DNA of 64,000 bases from Chitinibacter sp046530675. GTDB lineage: Bacteria > Pseudomonadota > Gammaproteobacteria > Burkholderiales > Chitinibacteraceae. A program made the translations under genes and the position numbers. The DNA lies in the NCBI RefSeq assembly GCF_046530675.1, contig NZ_CP172558.1:682001-746000 (forward strand), read 5' to 3'. The notes below the pieces were generated by a model, which saw only the letters and a program-made list of their open reading frames with translations, did not search any database and was not told where the DNA came from. This document shows positions 18,323 to 27,247 of the stretch, in pieces; position 1 is the first letter of the stretch, and each line of letters begins with the position of its first letter.

Positions 18323-18334
18323 TCGGAGTTAACC

Positions 18335-18889
18335 ATGGGTAGCCTACTCACACAAAGTCAGGCGCGAGCAGTGGCGCGGATCGACGAGCAAGTACAAGGT
18401 CGGCAGTTCCTCACCCTGACGCTGGGCGGAGAAACCTTTGCAATTCCAATTGAAAACATCAGGGAAATTATCGAATTTTCCGGCCTGACCGAAATCCCGA
18501 TGATGCCCGAGTTTTTGCGCGGCGTGATCAATCTACGCGGGGCTGTCGTCCCGGTACTCGATCTTGCAGCACGTTTTGGCCGCGCACATACCGAAGTTTC
18601 ACGCCGGACCTGCATTGTCATCCTGGAAGTCAGTAACGATAACGCTGCATTAGCACTGGGCGTCATGGTCGATGCAGTCAATGAAGTATTGACCATCGAA
18701 CCCAATCAGATCGAACCGGCGCCTAATTTTGGTGCCAAAATCCGCGCCGATTTTATCGAGGGAATGATCAGCCTGGGAGAGCGTTTTGTTATCGCGCTCG
18801 ATATTCAGAAAATCGTCGCTGTCGATGAGCTGGCCTCGCTGATCGGCGCCAATCCTGACGCACAGGCCATTGAAGCAGAACAAAGCTAA
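18335..18889 (+). CDS. cheW: CheW coupling protein, first copy
   Basis: 184 aa with a single CheW domain (about 20-165; FLTLTLGGETFAIPIENIREI, then GVINLRGAVVPVLDLAARFG). It bridges receptors and CheA. It starts 12 nt after the receptor stop, with GGAGT before the ATG. It is strongly similar to the second CheW at 20597-21154, differing mainly at both termini, so each receptor has its own adaptor in a duplicated two-gene unit. Confidence 0.95.
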   Translation: MGSLLTQSQARAVARIDEQVQGRQFLTLTLGGETFAIPIENIREIIEFSGLTEIPMMPEFLRGVINLRGAVVPVLDLAARFGRAHTEVSRRTCIVILEVSNDNAALALGVMVDAVNEVLTIEPNQIEPAPNFGAKIRADFIEGMISLGERFVIALDIQKIVAVDELASLIGANPDAQAIEAEQS

Positions 18890-18942
18890 AACGGCGATAG
18901 ACCATAGCAACATCGGGTTTAAACAATCTCTGGAGAATAAAA

Positions 18943-20583
18943 ATGCAATGGTTCAATAATTTACGCCTTGGCACCAAATTGATTAGCACTTTTCTGCTAG
19001 TCGCTTCGCTGACCTTGCTGCTGGGGGTTTATTCTTACACCCAGATCGACCGCTTGTCCGGCATGCTCAACAGCGTCTATGTTGATCGCTTGGTACCAAT
19101 TCGCGATCTGGCCTCAATCCGGGGCAATACCATCGACAACTATCGTCGCTTTTATGTCGGCCTTGCAATGGATGACCCAGCGCTGCTGGCTGATTTGCGC
19201 AAGCAAACCGCCGAAGGCCGCCAAGTGGTTGACAAAACTTGGGCTGCCTACAAAAACACAGTACTGGCTCCCGAAGAAGAGCGCCTGATTCCAGTTTTTG
19301 AAAAACAAACTGCCGAGCTGAACCGGCTGATTGACAAGAACTTCACCCTGATCGAAGCAGGAAAAACCCACACTCCCGAAGAACGTCTGGCGCTTCGCCA
19401 AGAAATCGTACCGGTTTATGACGAGCTGTATGCCACGATTTCCGGCCTGATCAAAATCAATGCCGAGATCGCCGAATCGACCAATAAAGAGAGCATGCTC
19501 ACCGTTGGCTCAATCAGTAAAACGTTAATGATTACCATCTTGATCAGTTTTATTGCCGCGGTTGCCATCGGCCTGTGGATTACCCGGTTGATCGTCAATC
19601 AAATCGGCGGCGAGCCTGCCAGTGTAGTGGATACACTCAAGCAGATTTCACAAGGCGACCTGACAGTCCAAATTAATGTCCGTCAGAATGACAATTACAG
19701 CCTGCTCTATAGCACCAAGGAAATGGTCGCGAAATTGACCGATGTGATGTCTCAGGTGAGTGATACCGCCAACTCGCTCGCTTCGGCGTCGGAACAAGTT
19801 TCATCATCGGCGCAATCGCTCAGCCAGAATGCGTCAGAACAAGCTGCCAGCGTCGAAGAAACCAGCGCAGCCATCGAACAAATCGCTTCAACTGTATCTC
19901 AAAACTCGGAAAATGCCCGCGTGACCGATAGCATGGCAAGCAAATCATCGATTGATGCTGGCGAAGGTGGTGAGGCAGTGAAACAGACCGTCGCTGCCAT
20001 GCGTCAGATTGCCAAACAAATCAGTATCGTTGATGACATTGCCTACCAGACTAACTTGCTGGCACTTAATGCCGCGATTGAAGCCGCACGCGCTGGTGAG
20101 CACGGCAAGGGCTTTGCCGTCGTAGCCGCTGAAGTGCGCAAACTGGCCGAACGCAGCCAGGTTGCCGCGCAGGAAATTTCCGAGGTAGCCAGCAATAGCG
20201 TAACCCTGGCCGAACGAGCCGGTACGCTACTGGATCAAATGGTGCCTTCGATCCGCAAAACAGCAGATCTGGTACAGGAAATCAGCGCAGCTTCACGTGA
20301 GCAAACCAATGGACTCGAACAGATCAATTCGGCCGTCGGACAGCTGTCGCAAACAACTCAGATGAATGCAGCAGCCTCCGAAGAATTGTCATCCACTTCG
20401 GAAGAAATGAGCGCACAGGCCGTGCAATTACAGGAAATGATCAGTTTCTTCCGGCTAAGCAACAGCAAACCTCAACATATTGCATTGAAAACAAAAATAA
20501 AATCACCTCGCAGCACCAGCCGGGCAAGCATGCTGGACTCAGGGAATGAGTCTGTGGATGAATCCAGCTTCTCTCGTTTTTGA
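18943..20583 (+). CDS. Methyl-accepting chemotaxis protein, four-helix-bundle sensor, with CheR-tethering pentapeptide
   Basis: 546 aa from ATG 18943 (GGAG upstream). TM1 is at about 12-30 and TM2 at about 195-217. The sensor between them is of the four-helix-bundle (Tar-like) type, with NSVYVDRLVPIRDLASIRG near its start. A HAMP-like linker with IGGEPASVVDTLKQI and a signalling domain nearly identical to that of 16559-18322 follow. It ends SFSRF, again fitting the CheR-tethering pentapeptide. It is followed 13 nt later by its own cheW. Confidence 0.94.
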   Translation: MQWFNNLRLGTKLISTFLLVASLTLLLGVYSYTQIDRLSGMLNSVYVDRLVPIRDLASIRGNTIDNYRRFYVGLAMDDPALLADLRKQTAEGRQVVDKTWAAYKNTVLAPEEERLIPVFEKQTAELNRLIDKNFTLIEAGKTHTPEERLALRQEIVPVYDELYATISGLIKINAEIAESTNKESMLTVGSISKTLMITILISFIAAVAIGLWITRLIVNQIGGEPASVVDTLKQISQGDLTVQINVRQNDNYSLLYSTKEMVAKLTDVMSQVSDTANSLASASEQVSSSAQSLSQNASEQAASVEETSAAIEQIASTVSQNSENARVTDSMASKSSIDAGEGGEAVKQTVAAMRQIAKQISIVDDIAYQTNLLALNAAIEAARAGEHGKGFAVVAAEVRKLAERSQVAAQEISEVASNSVTLAERAGTLLDQMVPSIRKTADLVQEISAASREQTNGLEQINSAVGQLSQTTQMNAAASEELSSTSEEMSAQAVQLQEMISFFRLSNSKPQHIALKTKIKSPRSTSRASMLDSGNESVDESSFSRF

Positions 20584-20596
20584 TTGGAGATAGATC

Positions 20597-21154
20597 ATGG
20601 GCAATTTGATTGCACAAGGTTCGTCCCGCCAAGTGGGACGAACCGAAGATCAGCCTTTGGGTCGGCAATTTTTAACGCTGACTCTAGGTGGCGAGACCTT
20701 TGCGATTCCAATCGAAAACATTCGGGAAATCATCGAGTTTGCCGGACTGACCGACATTCCGATGATGCCGAATTTTTTACGCGGGGTGATTAACTTGCGT
20801 GGCGCGGTCGTTCCCGTCATCGACTTGGCAGCCCGTTTCGGGCGCAGTAACACCCAAGTATCGCGCCGAACCTGTATTGTAATTCTGGAAGTCATTGATG
20901 ATGAAGCAGTCACCGCACTGGGCATCATGGTCGATGCAGTCAACGAGGTACTGAGCATCGAGCCCAATCAGATCGAAGAAGCGCCCAATTTCGGCGCGCA
21001 AATCCGGGCGGACTTTATTGATGGCATGATCAGCCTGGAGGATCGTTTTGTCATTGCCTTGAATATCCAGCGCGTGCTGGCTATTGATGAAATGTCGGCA
21101 CTGATTGGTCTTTCCAGTAGCCATACCCACGATACACCTGCAGCGACAATATGA
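20597..21154 (+). CDS. cheW: CheW coupling protein, second copy
   Basis: 185 aa with one CheW domain (about 20-165). It is close to the first copy, sharing the same FLTLTLGGETFAIPIENIREI opening and GVINLRGAVVPVIDLAARFG core. GGAG lies upstream of the ATG. Its stop overlaps the cheR start by 4 nt. The pairing of each CheW with a neighbouring receptor suggests either dosage of a mixed array or adaptors specialised for each receptor. Confidence 0.95.
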   Translation: MGNLIAQGSSRQVGRTEDQPLGRQFLTLTLGGETFAIPIENIREIIEFAGLTDIPMMPNFLRGVINLRGAVVPVIDLAARFGRSNTQVSRRTCIVILEVIDDEAVTALGIMVDAVNEVLSIEPNQIEEAPNFGAQIRADFIDGMISLEDRFVIALNIQRVLAIDEMSALIGLSSSHTHDTPAATI

Positions 21155-22005
21155 CTTCAATCACCAAAACCATGCCAGCCTCTCCAGTCGCCCTCCCATA
21201 TTCTGCCAGTGACGCGGAATTGGAGTTGTTCAGGCATTTTTTTCAGCAAACGATAGGCGTCAATCTCCCCAATAGTAAAAAATCGCTACTGACAGGGCGG
21301 CTGGGCAAACGTCTTCACGACTTGAATTTACCTGATTTACGCGCGTATCACAGCTATATCACGATGTCAGGCAATGAAGATGAACGGCAAAGAGCAATCG
21401 ATCTAATCACGACCAATGAAACATATTTTTTCCGCGAATCCAAGCATTTTGATTATCTGGCCGATTCAATTCTGCCGTCTCTGGCAACACAGCAAGACGT
21501 CCGTATTTGGTCTGCTGCCAGTTCGACCGGTGAGGAAGCCTACTCAATTGCCATGATACTGGATAAAAAACGTCCGGCTATGGCCTGGAATGTGGAGGGC
21601 TCGGATGTCAGCACACGGGTGCTGGCCTATGCGCAACGCGGCTTGTATCCGATTCAGCGCGGCCAGCAGATCCCCCAGTCATTCCTGAAGCAACACTGCC
21701 TGCGTGGTAATGGGCAATACGAAGGTCACTTCTTGGTCGATCAGCGGCTACGTGAACGTGTTCAATTTTCCCAGCGCAATTTGCTGGAGCCACAAACGTC
21801 ACTGGGGCAGTTCGACGTTATTTTTTTGCGCAATGTTTTGATCTATTTTGAAAATGAGACCAAAGCGCAGGTTATCCGTAATGTGTGTCGGCAACTCAAA
21901 CCGGGAGGCTGGTTCATTATCGGGCATGCCGAATCGCTCAATGGCATTGAAACCGGACTTAAACTTAAACCATCTGGCTCGTCCATTTTCCAACTAGAAC
22001 ATTAA
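21151..22005 (+). CDS. cheR: Chemotaxis protein methyltransferase CheR
   Basis: 284 aa. The N-terminal helical domain (ELELFRHFFQQTIGVNL) is followed by the SAM-binding domain with VRIWSAASSTGEEAYSIAMIL and FDVIFLRNVLIYF. It transfers methyl groups from S-adenosylmethionine to receptor glutamates. It overlaps cheW by 4 nt. Both upstream receptors end with a pentapeptide able to tether it, which fits pentapeptide-dependent CheRs. No cheD is seen beside it. Confidence 0.96.
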   Translation: MTSITKTMPASPVALPYSASDAELELFRHFFQQTIGVNLPNSKKSLLTGRLGKRLHDLNLPDLRAYHSYITMSGNEDERQRAIDLITTNETYFFRESKHFDYLADSILPSLATQQDVRIWSAASSTGEEAYSIAMILDKKRPAMAWNVEGSDVSTRVLAYAQRGLYPIQRGQQIPQSFLKQHCLRGNGQYEGHFLVDQRLRERVQFSQRNLLEPQTSLGQFDVIFLRNVLIYFENETKAQVIRNVCRQLKPGGWFIIGHAESLNGIETGLKLKPSGSSIFQLEH

Positions 22006-22010
22006 ATCAT

Positions 22011-22059
22011 GGGTATATGGGCACAAGTCATGATAAATATAGCCTGCATGGCAATACCC
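22011..22059 (+). repeat. 49-bp GGGTAT/ATACCC element, copy 3
   Basis: It starts 6 nt after the cheR stop. The ends TGGGTAT and ATACCCA form a 7-bp inverted repeat (22010-22060). The right half, AGCCTGCATGGCAATACCC, matches the copies at 13887 and 49228. Confidence 0.65.
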
Positions 22060-22159
22060 AAACACCAAAAAACAAAATAGCCATTATTTTTTGCGCGCCA
22101 CAAACAACCGAGCGTCGGCATAGTACCTCAAGCAATGCGGCCCAGACAGAGACATAAGA

Positions 22160-23245
22160 ATGACGATTAAAGTAATGATTGTTGACGATTCATCCGTCGT
22201 TCGGCTGGTGATGCAGGATGTGCTGATCAAATATCGGGACATCAATGTCATCGGCACCGCGCCGGATCCAATCTTTGCGCTGAGCAAAATGCAAAACGAT
22301 TGGCCCGATGTCATCGTGCTTGATATTGAAATGCCGCGCATGGACGGAATTACCTTTCTCAAGCAAATCATGAGTACCCGCCCTACTCCGGTGATTATCT
22401 GCTCGACGCTCACCGAGCGCGGAGCCGACATCACCATCGAGGCACTCGCTGCGGGAGCAGTCACGATTATCACCAAGCCCACCTTGGGCTTACGCAATTT
22501 CCTGGAAGAAAGTTCCAACCAGCTGATTTCTGCCATTCGCGAAGCTGCCGTTGCCAAAGTCAGAGCACCGGCGGTTCGCGGCAGTGTTTCCCAGCTCAAT
22601 CATGAACGCATGAGTGGCCCCAAACTCACAGCCGACGCGATCATGGAAGCGCCATCGACTGACAGGCACTTGCCCACCACCGAAAAAATCATTGCCTTGG
22701 GCACATCAACGGGTGGTACTCAGGCGCTTGAAGTCGTACTGCAGGCCTTGCCGGCCACTTGCCCGGGCATTGTTATCGTGCAACATATGCCGGAAAAATT
22801 TACCCAAAGTTTTGCCAACCGGCTCAATTCGATTTGCGCCATTGAAGTGTGCGAAGCCAAGAATAATGACCGCATTGTTCCAGGGCGCGCCCTGATTGCG
22901 CCTGGTGGTAAGCATATGCTCGTCAAGCGCAGCGGAGCGCAATATCACGTCGAGGTCATTGACGGGCCACTCATTTCACGCCACCGCCCCTCGGTTGATG
23001 TCCTGTTCCGTTCGGTTGCCAAAAGCGCCGGAAAAAATGCCATTGGCGTCATCATGACCGGAATGGGCGATGACGGCGCACGCGGGCTCAAGGAAATGCA
23101 TGATGTCGGTGCGAGCACCTATGCGCAGGACGAACAAAGTTGTGTCGTTTTTGGGATGCCCAAAGAGGCAATTGGTATGGGTGGCGTTGACCACATCGTG
23201 AGTCTCGATAAAATTTCACAGGTGATCTATCAATATGGTCGCTAA
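22160..23245 (+). CDS. cheB: Chemotaxis glutamate methylesterase/deamidase CheB
   Basis: 361 aa. The receiver domain has Asp10/11 and phosphoacceptor Asp55 (VLDIEMPRMDG). A linker leads to the methylesterase domain with the catalytic triad motifs GTSTGGTQ (Ser), QHMPEKFTQSFA (His) and MTGMGDDGARGL (Asp). It removes receptor methyl groups and, with no cheD nearby, may also deamidate receptor glutamines. It overlaps the REC-EAL gene by 11 nt. It is separated from cheR by the repeat element at 22011-22059. Confidence 0.96.
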   Translation: MTIKVMIVDDSSVVRLVMQDVLIKYRDINVIGTAPDPIFALSKMQNDWPDVIVLDIEMPRMDGITFLKQIMSTRPTPVIICSTLTERGADITIEALAAGAVTIITKPTLGLRNFLEESSNQLISAIREAAVAKVRAPAVRGSVSQLNHERMSGPKLTADAIMEAPSTDRHLPTTEKIIALGTSTGGTQALEVVLQALPATCPGIVIVQHMPEKFTQSFANRLNSICAIEVCEAKNNDRIVPGRALIAPGGKHMLVKRSGAQYHVEVIDGPLISRHRPSVDVLFRSVAKSAGKNAIGVIMTGMGDDGARGLKEMHDVGASTYAQDEQSCVVFGMPKEAIGMGGVDHIVSLDKISQVIYQYGR

Positions 23246-24488
23246 TGTCACACAAGTTCGAAAAATCGACTCCATTCTGATCGTCGATGATAGCCCATTG
23301 CAGCGGGCTCATGCCGCCGAACTCTGTCATCAGAATGGCATCGATCTGATTTATCAGGCCAATAATGGTGTTGAAGCACTTGAGCTGCTTGCCATGTTGA
23401 AAATAGCACCCAGCATTATCATGGTCGATCTGGAAATGCCGGGAATGGACGGCGTCGAGCTGATTCAGAACCTGCAGGAACGCAATTTCCAGATTCCGCT
23501 ATTAATTGCTTCAAGCCGCGAAGACAGCCTGATCACCAGCGTCAGCACGATGATCGCGGCTCTTGGGCAAACCTTGCTCGGCAGCCTCAAAAAACCACTC
23601 AACCCGAACCAGCTCACACCGATATTGAACAATATCGACACGCATTTAAGCCGTCCAAAACAGACGCACCCCGAAGATATTGACAAGCTGACTCATGACG
23701 ATTTGATTCATGCCATTGCCAACGGGCATATCGTTCCCTACTTCCAACCCAAGGTCGATGTTCGCACTGGCATGATCAAAGGCGTTGAAGCCCTAGCGCG
23801 CTGGCTGCACCCGGAACGCGGGATGGTTGGACCCGATCTGTTTATTCCGCTGGCAGAGGAATCAGATCACATTATCCGGCTGCTGACATTGTCGATTGCC
23901 GAACAAACCATCGCCCAGTGTGCGGCGTGGAATAACCGTAACCTTCATCTGACTTATGCGATCAATTTGTCGCCCATGCTACTCAATTCAGGTGATTTTT
24001 TTCATGAAATCACCAAACTACCCGAGCTCAATGGCATTCAGAATCAACAAATCACCTGGGAAGTCACCGAAAGTTCGGTAGTTAATAATCTGGCGACAGC
24101 CTTGGGCACGCTGGCGCGATTAAGGTTAAAAGGATTTGGTTTATCAATTGATGACTATGGAACCGGATTTTCATCAATGCAGCAATTGGCGCGCATTCCA
24201 TTTACCGAATTGAAAATAGACCGATCTTTTGTCAATGGCGCCTGCCAGCAGCATAATCTGGCCATTATTTTGCAATCCGCAATTGAAATGGCAAATCGGC
24301 TTGGTATGTCAGCCGTTGCCGAAGGTGTTGAAACACTGGAAGACTGGCGTCTGCTGCAACGATTTGGCTGTGATGTAGGGCAAGGTTACTTCATTGCCAG
24401 ACCTATGCCGGCCAAAGACTTATTTTCGTGGCTTAAATCACATAATCAGCGCTTATCCGAACTCAAATATCAGGATATTTCCCGATAG
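23235..24488 (+). CDS. Response regulator with EAL c-di-GMP phosphodiesterase output
   Basis: 417 aa. An N-terminal receiver domain (ILIVDDSPLQRAH; phosphoacceptor in MVDLEMPGMDG; LKKPL lysine) is followed by an EAL domain from about 155. It has intact catalytic motifs: VEALARW, the ligand Asn in YAINLSP, TWEVTESS, DDYGTGFSS, ELKIDRSFV and AEGVE. This is a VieA/RocR-like layout predicted to hydrolyse c-di-GMP when phosphorylated. Translation is coupled to cheB by an 11-nt overlap, which ties c-di-GMP turnover to the chemosensory cluster. Confidence 0.94.
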   Translation: MVANVTQVRKIDSILIVDDSPLQRAHAAELCHQNGIDLIYQANNGVEALELLAMLKIAPSIIMVDLEMPGMDGVELIQNLQERNFQIPLLIASSREDSLITSVSTMIAALGQTLLGSLKKPLNPNQLTPILNNIDTHLSRPKQTHPEDIDKLTHDDLIHAIANGHIVPYFQPKVDVRTGMIKGVEALARWLHPERGMVGPDLFIPLAEESDHIIRLLTLSIAEQTIAQCAAWNNRNLHLTYAINLSPMLLNSGDFFHEITKLPELNGIQNQQITWEVTESSVVNNLATALGTLARLRLKGFGLSIDDYGTGFSSMQQLARIPFTELKIDRSFVNGACQQHNLAIILQSAIEMANRLGMSAVAEGVETLEDWRLLQRFGCDVGQGYFIARPMPAKDLFSWLKSHNQRLSELKYQDISR

Positions 24489-24517
24489 CCCGGTATCAAC
24501 CGGCAAGGAAAGCTGTG

Positions 24518-27247
24518 ATGCAAAAGCTAAAAAAGATCAATGTAGGCTTGAGTGTGCTGGTGATTTTCATTGTCACATCGGTACTCTCTGCTACCGGCTT
24601 TTACAGTTATCATCAGAAAAAAATCCACTTGTTTGCCGAGCGCTCGCAGGCCATTGACAGCATCACGAATCGTTTAGCAATCTCCTTGCCCAGCGCCATC
24701 TGGAGCTTTGATGAAAAAACGGCACTGGGGATTATCCGCTCGGAACTGGACAATCCTTTTGTACATTCAATTGCAGTCGATACGGATTCGTTCAAATTCC
24801 TCGAGCTAACCCGCAACGATAACGGCACCATTGAGCCCGGATTTGGGCTTGCGAATGAAAAACTAGTTTTTCGTACAATCAAAATCGAATCGCCCGCCTA
24901 TGGCACGGTGGGCACCATCCGGCTGCTGATTGATAACACCGATATTCAGGTGCGATTGAATCAAGAAGCCAAATTCACTTTACTGCAAATGCTGGGGCTC
25001 GACGCCTTGTTGATTGTGATCCTCAGCATTACTTTTCATTTCCGCCGTACTAGCCAGCAAGCCTCGGATGCCAATCAGGCAAAATCAGCATTTATCGCCA
25101 ATATGAGTCATGAAATCCGCACACCGATGAATGCCATTATCGGCATGGCGCATTTGGCATTGAAAACCGATCTGAGCCGTCAACAGCGCGATTATGTACA
25201 AAAAATTCATAACGCAGGCCTTTCTCTACTCAGTCTGATCAATGACATTCTTGATCTTTCCAAAATCGAAGCCGACAAACTGCAGCTCGAACAACTGCAA
25301 TTCAATCTGGATGATGTGCTGGCCAATGTTGCCACGATGACTTACGGCAAAGCGCATGACAAAGGTCTGGGCTATTTTTTTCAGGTCCCCGCCAAAGTTC
25401 CCCGCATCCTGCAGGGAGACCCGATGCGACTCGGACAGATATTGATCAATCTGGTCAGCAATGCAGTCAAATTTACCGAGAAAGGCGAAATTCATATTTC
25501 CTGCAATGCCACGTTTCCTCAAGCAGAAGTGGTGCAACTGAAATTTGCCATCCGCGATACCGGCGTCGGGATGACCGCCGAGCAATGCACAAAAATATTC
25601 AGCCCTTTTAGTCAGGCCGACGAATCAACCACCCGGAAATACGGAGGAACCGGGCTGGGTCTCTCCATTTCTAAACGGCTGGTCGAATTAATGGGGGGCG
25701 AAATCTGGGTTGAGAGTAAAGAAGGGATCGGCTCGACTTTTACTTTCACCTGCAATCTCAAGCAATCATCGCAAGAGAATCAAAGCACGTTATTGCCAGA
25801 ATGGGGTCATAGTCTGCGTGTCCTTGTTGTCGACAACAATATCAGTGCCAGTGAAAATCTGAGCTATGCGCTAACGCAATTGCCATTGCACGTCGACACG
25901 GCCTCATCAGGCAGCGAGGCACTCAATGCCATTGACCAAGCGACATTAGATAAACCCTATGCCATCATTTTTGTTGCCAGCCAGCTACCGAGCGAAAATC
26001 TCTCCGAACTGATTAGCGCGATCAAATCTCGCCCCCAGTCAAACTCCGCCCCCAAAATAGTGCTACTTACATCCAACAATCGCGAAAATCATACCGACGA
26101 TACGGCCAGAATCGATGCAAGCCTGCCTGGGCCAATCAACCAATCGGCGCTGATCAATCTGTTACTGGACTTATTCAACTCCGAAATGCAGTCAGGAGTA
26201 ACAAGCCACCATAACACGCCCCACCTTGGCGGCACTAAAGTGCTGCTGGTTGAAGACAATGAAATCAATCAGCAAATTGCCCGGGAATTACTACAAGCCT
26301 CTGGCGTTGAAGTCAGTATTGCCAATAATGGTCAGGAAGCGGTCGAACTCATCTTCAGCAAGGATGCGCAGGCCTATGATCTGGTTCTGATGGACTTGCA
26401 AATGCCGATCATGGACGGGCATCAGGCCACTGAAATCATTCGCGCCAATTCTCGCTATAACGCATTACCCATTATTGCCATGACTGCCCACGCCTTTAGC
26501 GAAGAGCGCGAGCGCTGCCTGCGTGAAGGGATGAATGACCACATGAGCAAACCGATTGATCCGGATCTGCTGTATCGCGTCATAAGCCGATGGGTTGCCG
26601 AGAAAGCATTGTCTTTACCGAAAAGCCAGCCAGTCAATGCGCAATCATGGTTATCAAAGCTGCAGCATATTGATGGCAGCGAAGCATTGAACCGGGTTGC
26701 CGGTAATGAAAAATTACTACTTGAGCTGCTGCATCGCTATCAAAGCAGCCAGATCGTTGCTCCGGAACAAATCAGCAAGGCACTGGTTTGTAAAGATTTT
26801 GAGACGGCACTTCGATTGGTTCATACCCTCAAAGGTGTGTCGGCCAGTATTGGCGCGGTTGAAGTCCAAAACGCAGCGGCGCGACTGGAGCAAGTCTTGC
26901 GCGAAAGCGCTCCGGACAACGAAATCGAAACCGCACTCAGTGCAGTCCAAGTCAGCGTTCGAACACTACACAACGAACTGGCGGCTTTACCGGCAGTCGA
27001 AACCCGCATCGCAGCACCGGGGGAAATCAAGCTGATGCTGGACAAGCTGACGGGTATGCTGGTGAGTCAGGACGGGGAGACCGAGGAGTATTTTGAAAGC
27101 ATACAAACCTATTTGGATGCTATTCCACCTGATGTCTTGCAACAAATCCATCACCATATCGAACAATACAATTACAAAGCGGCTCAAACGATACTGACCA
27201 TTGAAATGGAACGCATCCTGCCAGCAAAAATGGAAAAACAGGCATGA
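24518..27247 (+). CDS. Hybrid sensor histidine kinase (HK-REC-REC-Hpt)
   Basis: 909 aa from ATG 24518 (AAGGA 8 nt upstream; the adjacent GTG at 24515 is possible). TM1 is at about 8-27, a periplasmic sensor of about 120 aa follows, and TM2 is at about 145-170. HisKA has ANMSHEIRTPMNAI and HATPase has GGTGLGLSIS. A first receiver-like domain (LRVLVVDNN) lacks a clear phosphoacceptor (FVASQLP where D..MP is expected). A second receiver is intact (LLVEDNEINQQ, LMDLQMPIMDG), and an Hpt domain (LVHTLKGVSASIGA) follows. A C-terminal module of about 60 aa resembles the end of the next protein. It is probably a BarA-like phosphorelay kinase whose partner is 27244-27990, with which it overlaps by 4 nt. 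Confidence 0.93.
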   Translation: MQKLKKINVGLSVLVIFIVTSVLSATGFYSYHQKKIHLFAERSQAIDSITNRLAISLPSAIWSFDEKTALGIIRSELDNPFVHSIAVDTDSFKFLELTRNDNGTIEPGFGLANEKLVFRTIKIESPAYGTVGTIRLLIDNTDIQVRLNQEAKFTLLQMLGLDALLIVILSITFHFRRTSQQASDANQAKSAFIANMSHEIRTPMNAIIGMAHLALKTDLSRQQRDYVQKIHNAGLSLLSLINDILDLSKIEADKLQLEQLQFNLDDVLANVATMTYGKAHDKGLGYFFQVPAKVPRILQGDPMRLGQILINLVSNAVKFTEKGEIHISCNATFPQAEVVQLKFAIRDTGVGMTAEQCTKIFSPFSQADESTTRKYGGTGLGLSISKRLVELMGGEIWVESKEGIGSTFTFTCNLKQSSQENQSTLLPEWGHSLRVLVVDNNISASENLSYALTQLPLHVDTASSGSEALNAIDQATLDKPYAIIFVASQLPSENLSELISAIKSRPQSNSAPKIVLLTSNNRENHTDDTARIDASLPGPINQSALINLLLDLFNSEMQSGVTSHHNTPHLGGTKVLLVEDNEINQQIARELLQASGVEVSIANNGQEAVELIFSKDAQAYDLVLMDLQMPIMDGHQATEIIRANSRYNALPIIAMTAHAFSEERERCLREGMNDHMSKPIDPDLLYRVISRWVAEKALSLPKSQPVNAQSWLSKLQHIDGSEALNRVAGNEKLLLELLHRYQSSQIVAPEQISKALVCKDFETALRLVHTLKGVSASIGAVEVQNAAARLEQVLRESAPDNEIETALSAVQVSVRTLHNELAALPAVETRIAAPGEIKLMLDKLTGMLVSQDGETEEYFESIQTYLDAIPPDVLQQIHHHIEQYNYKAAQTILTIEMERILPAKMEKQA

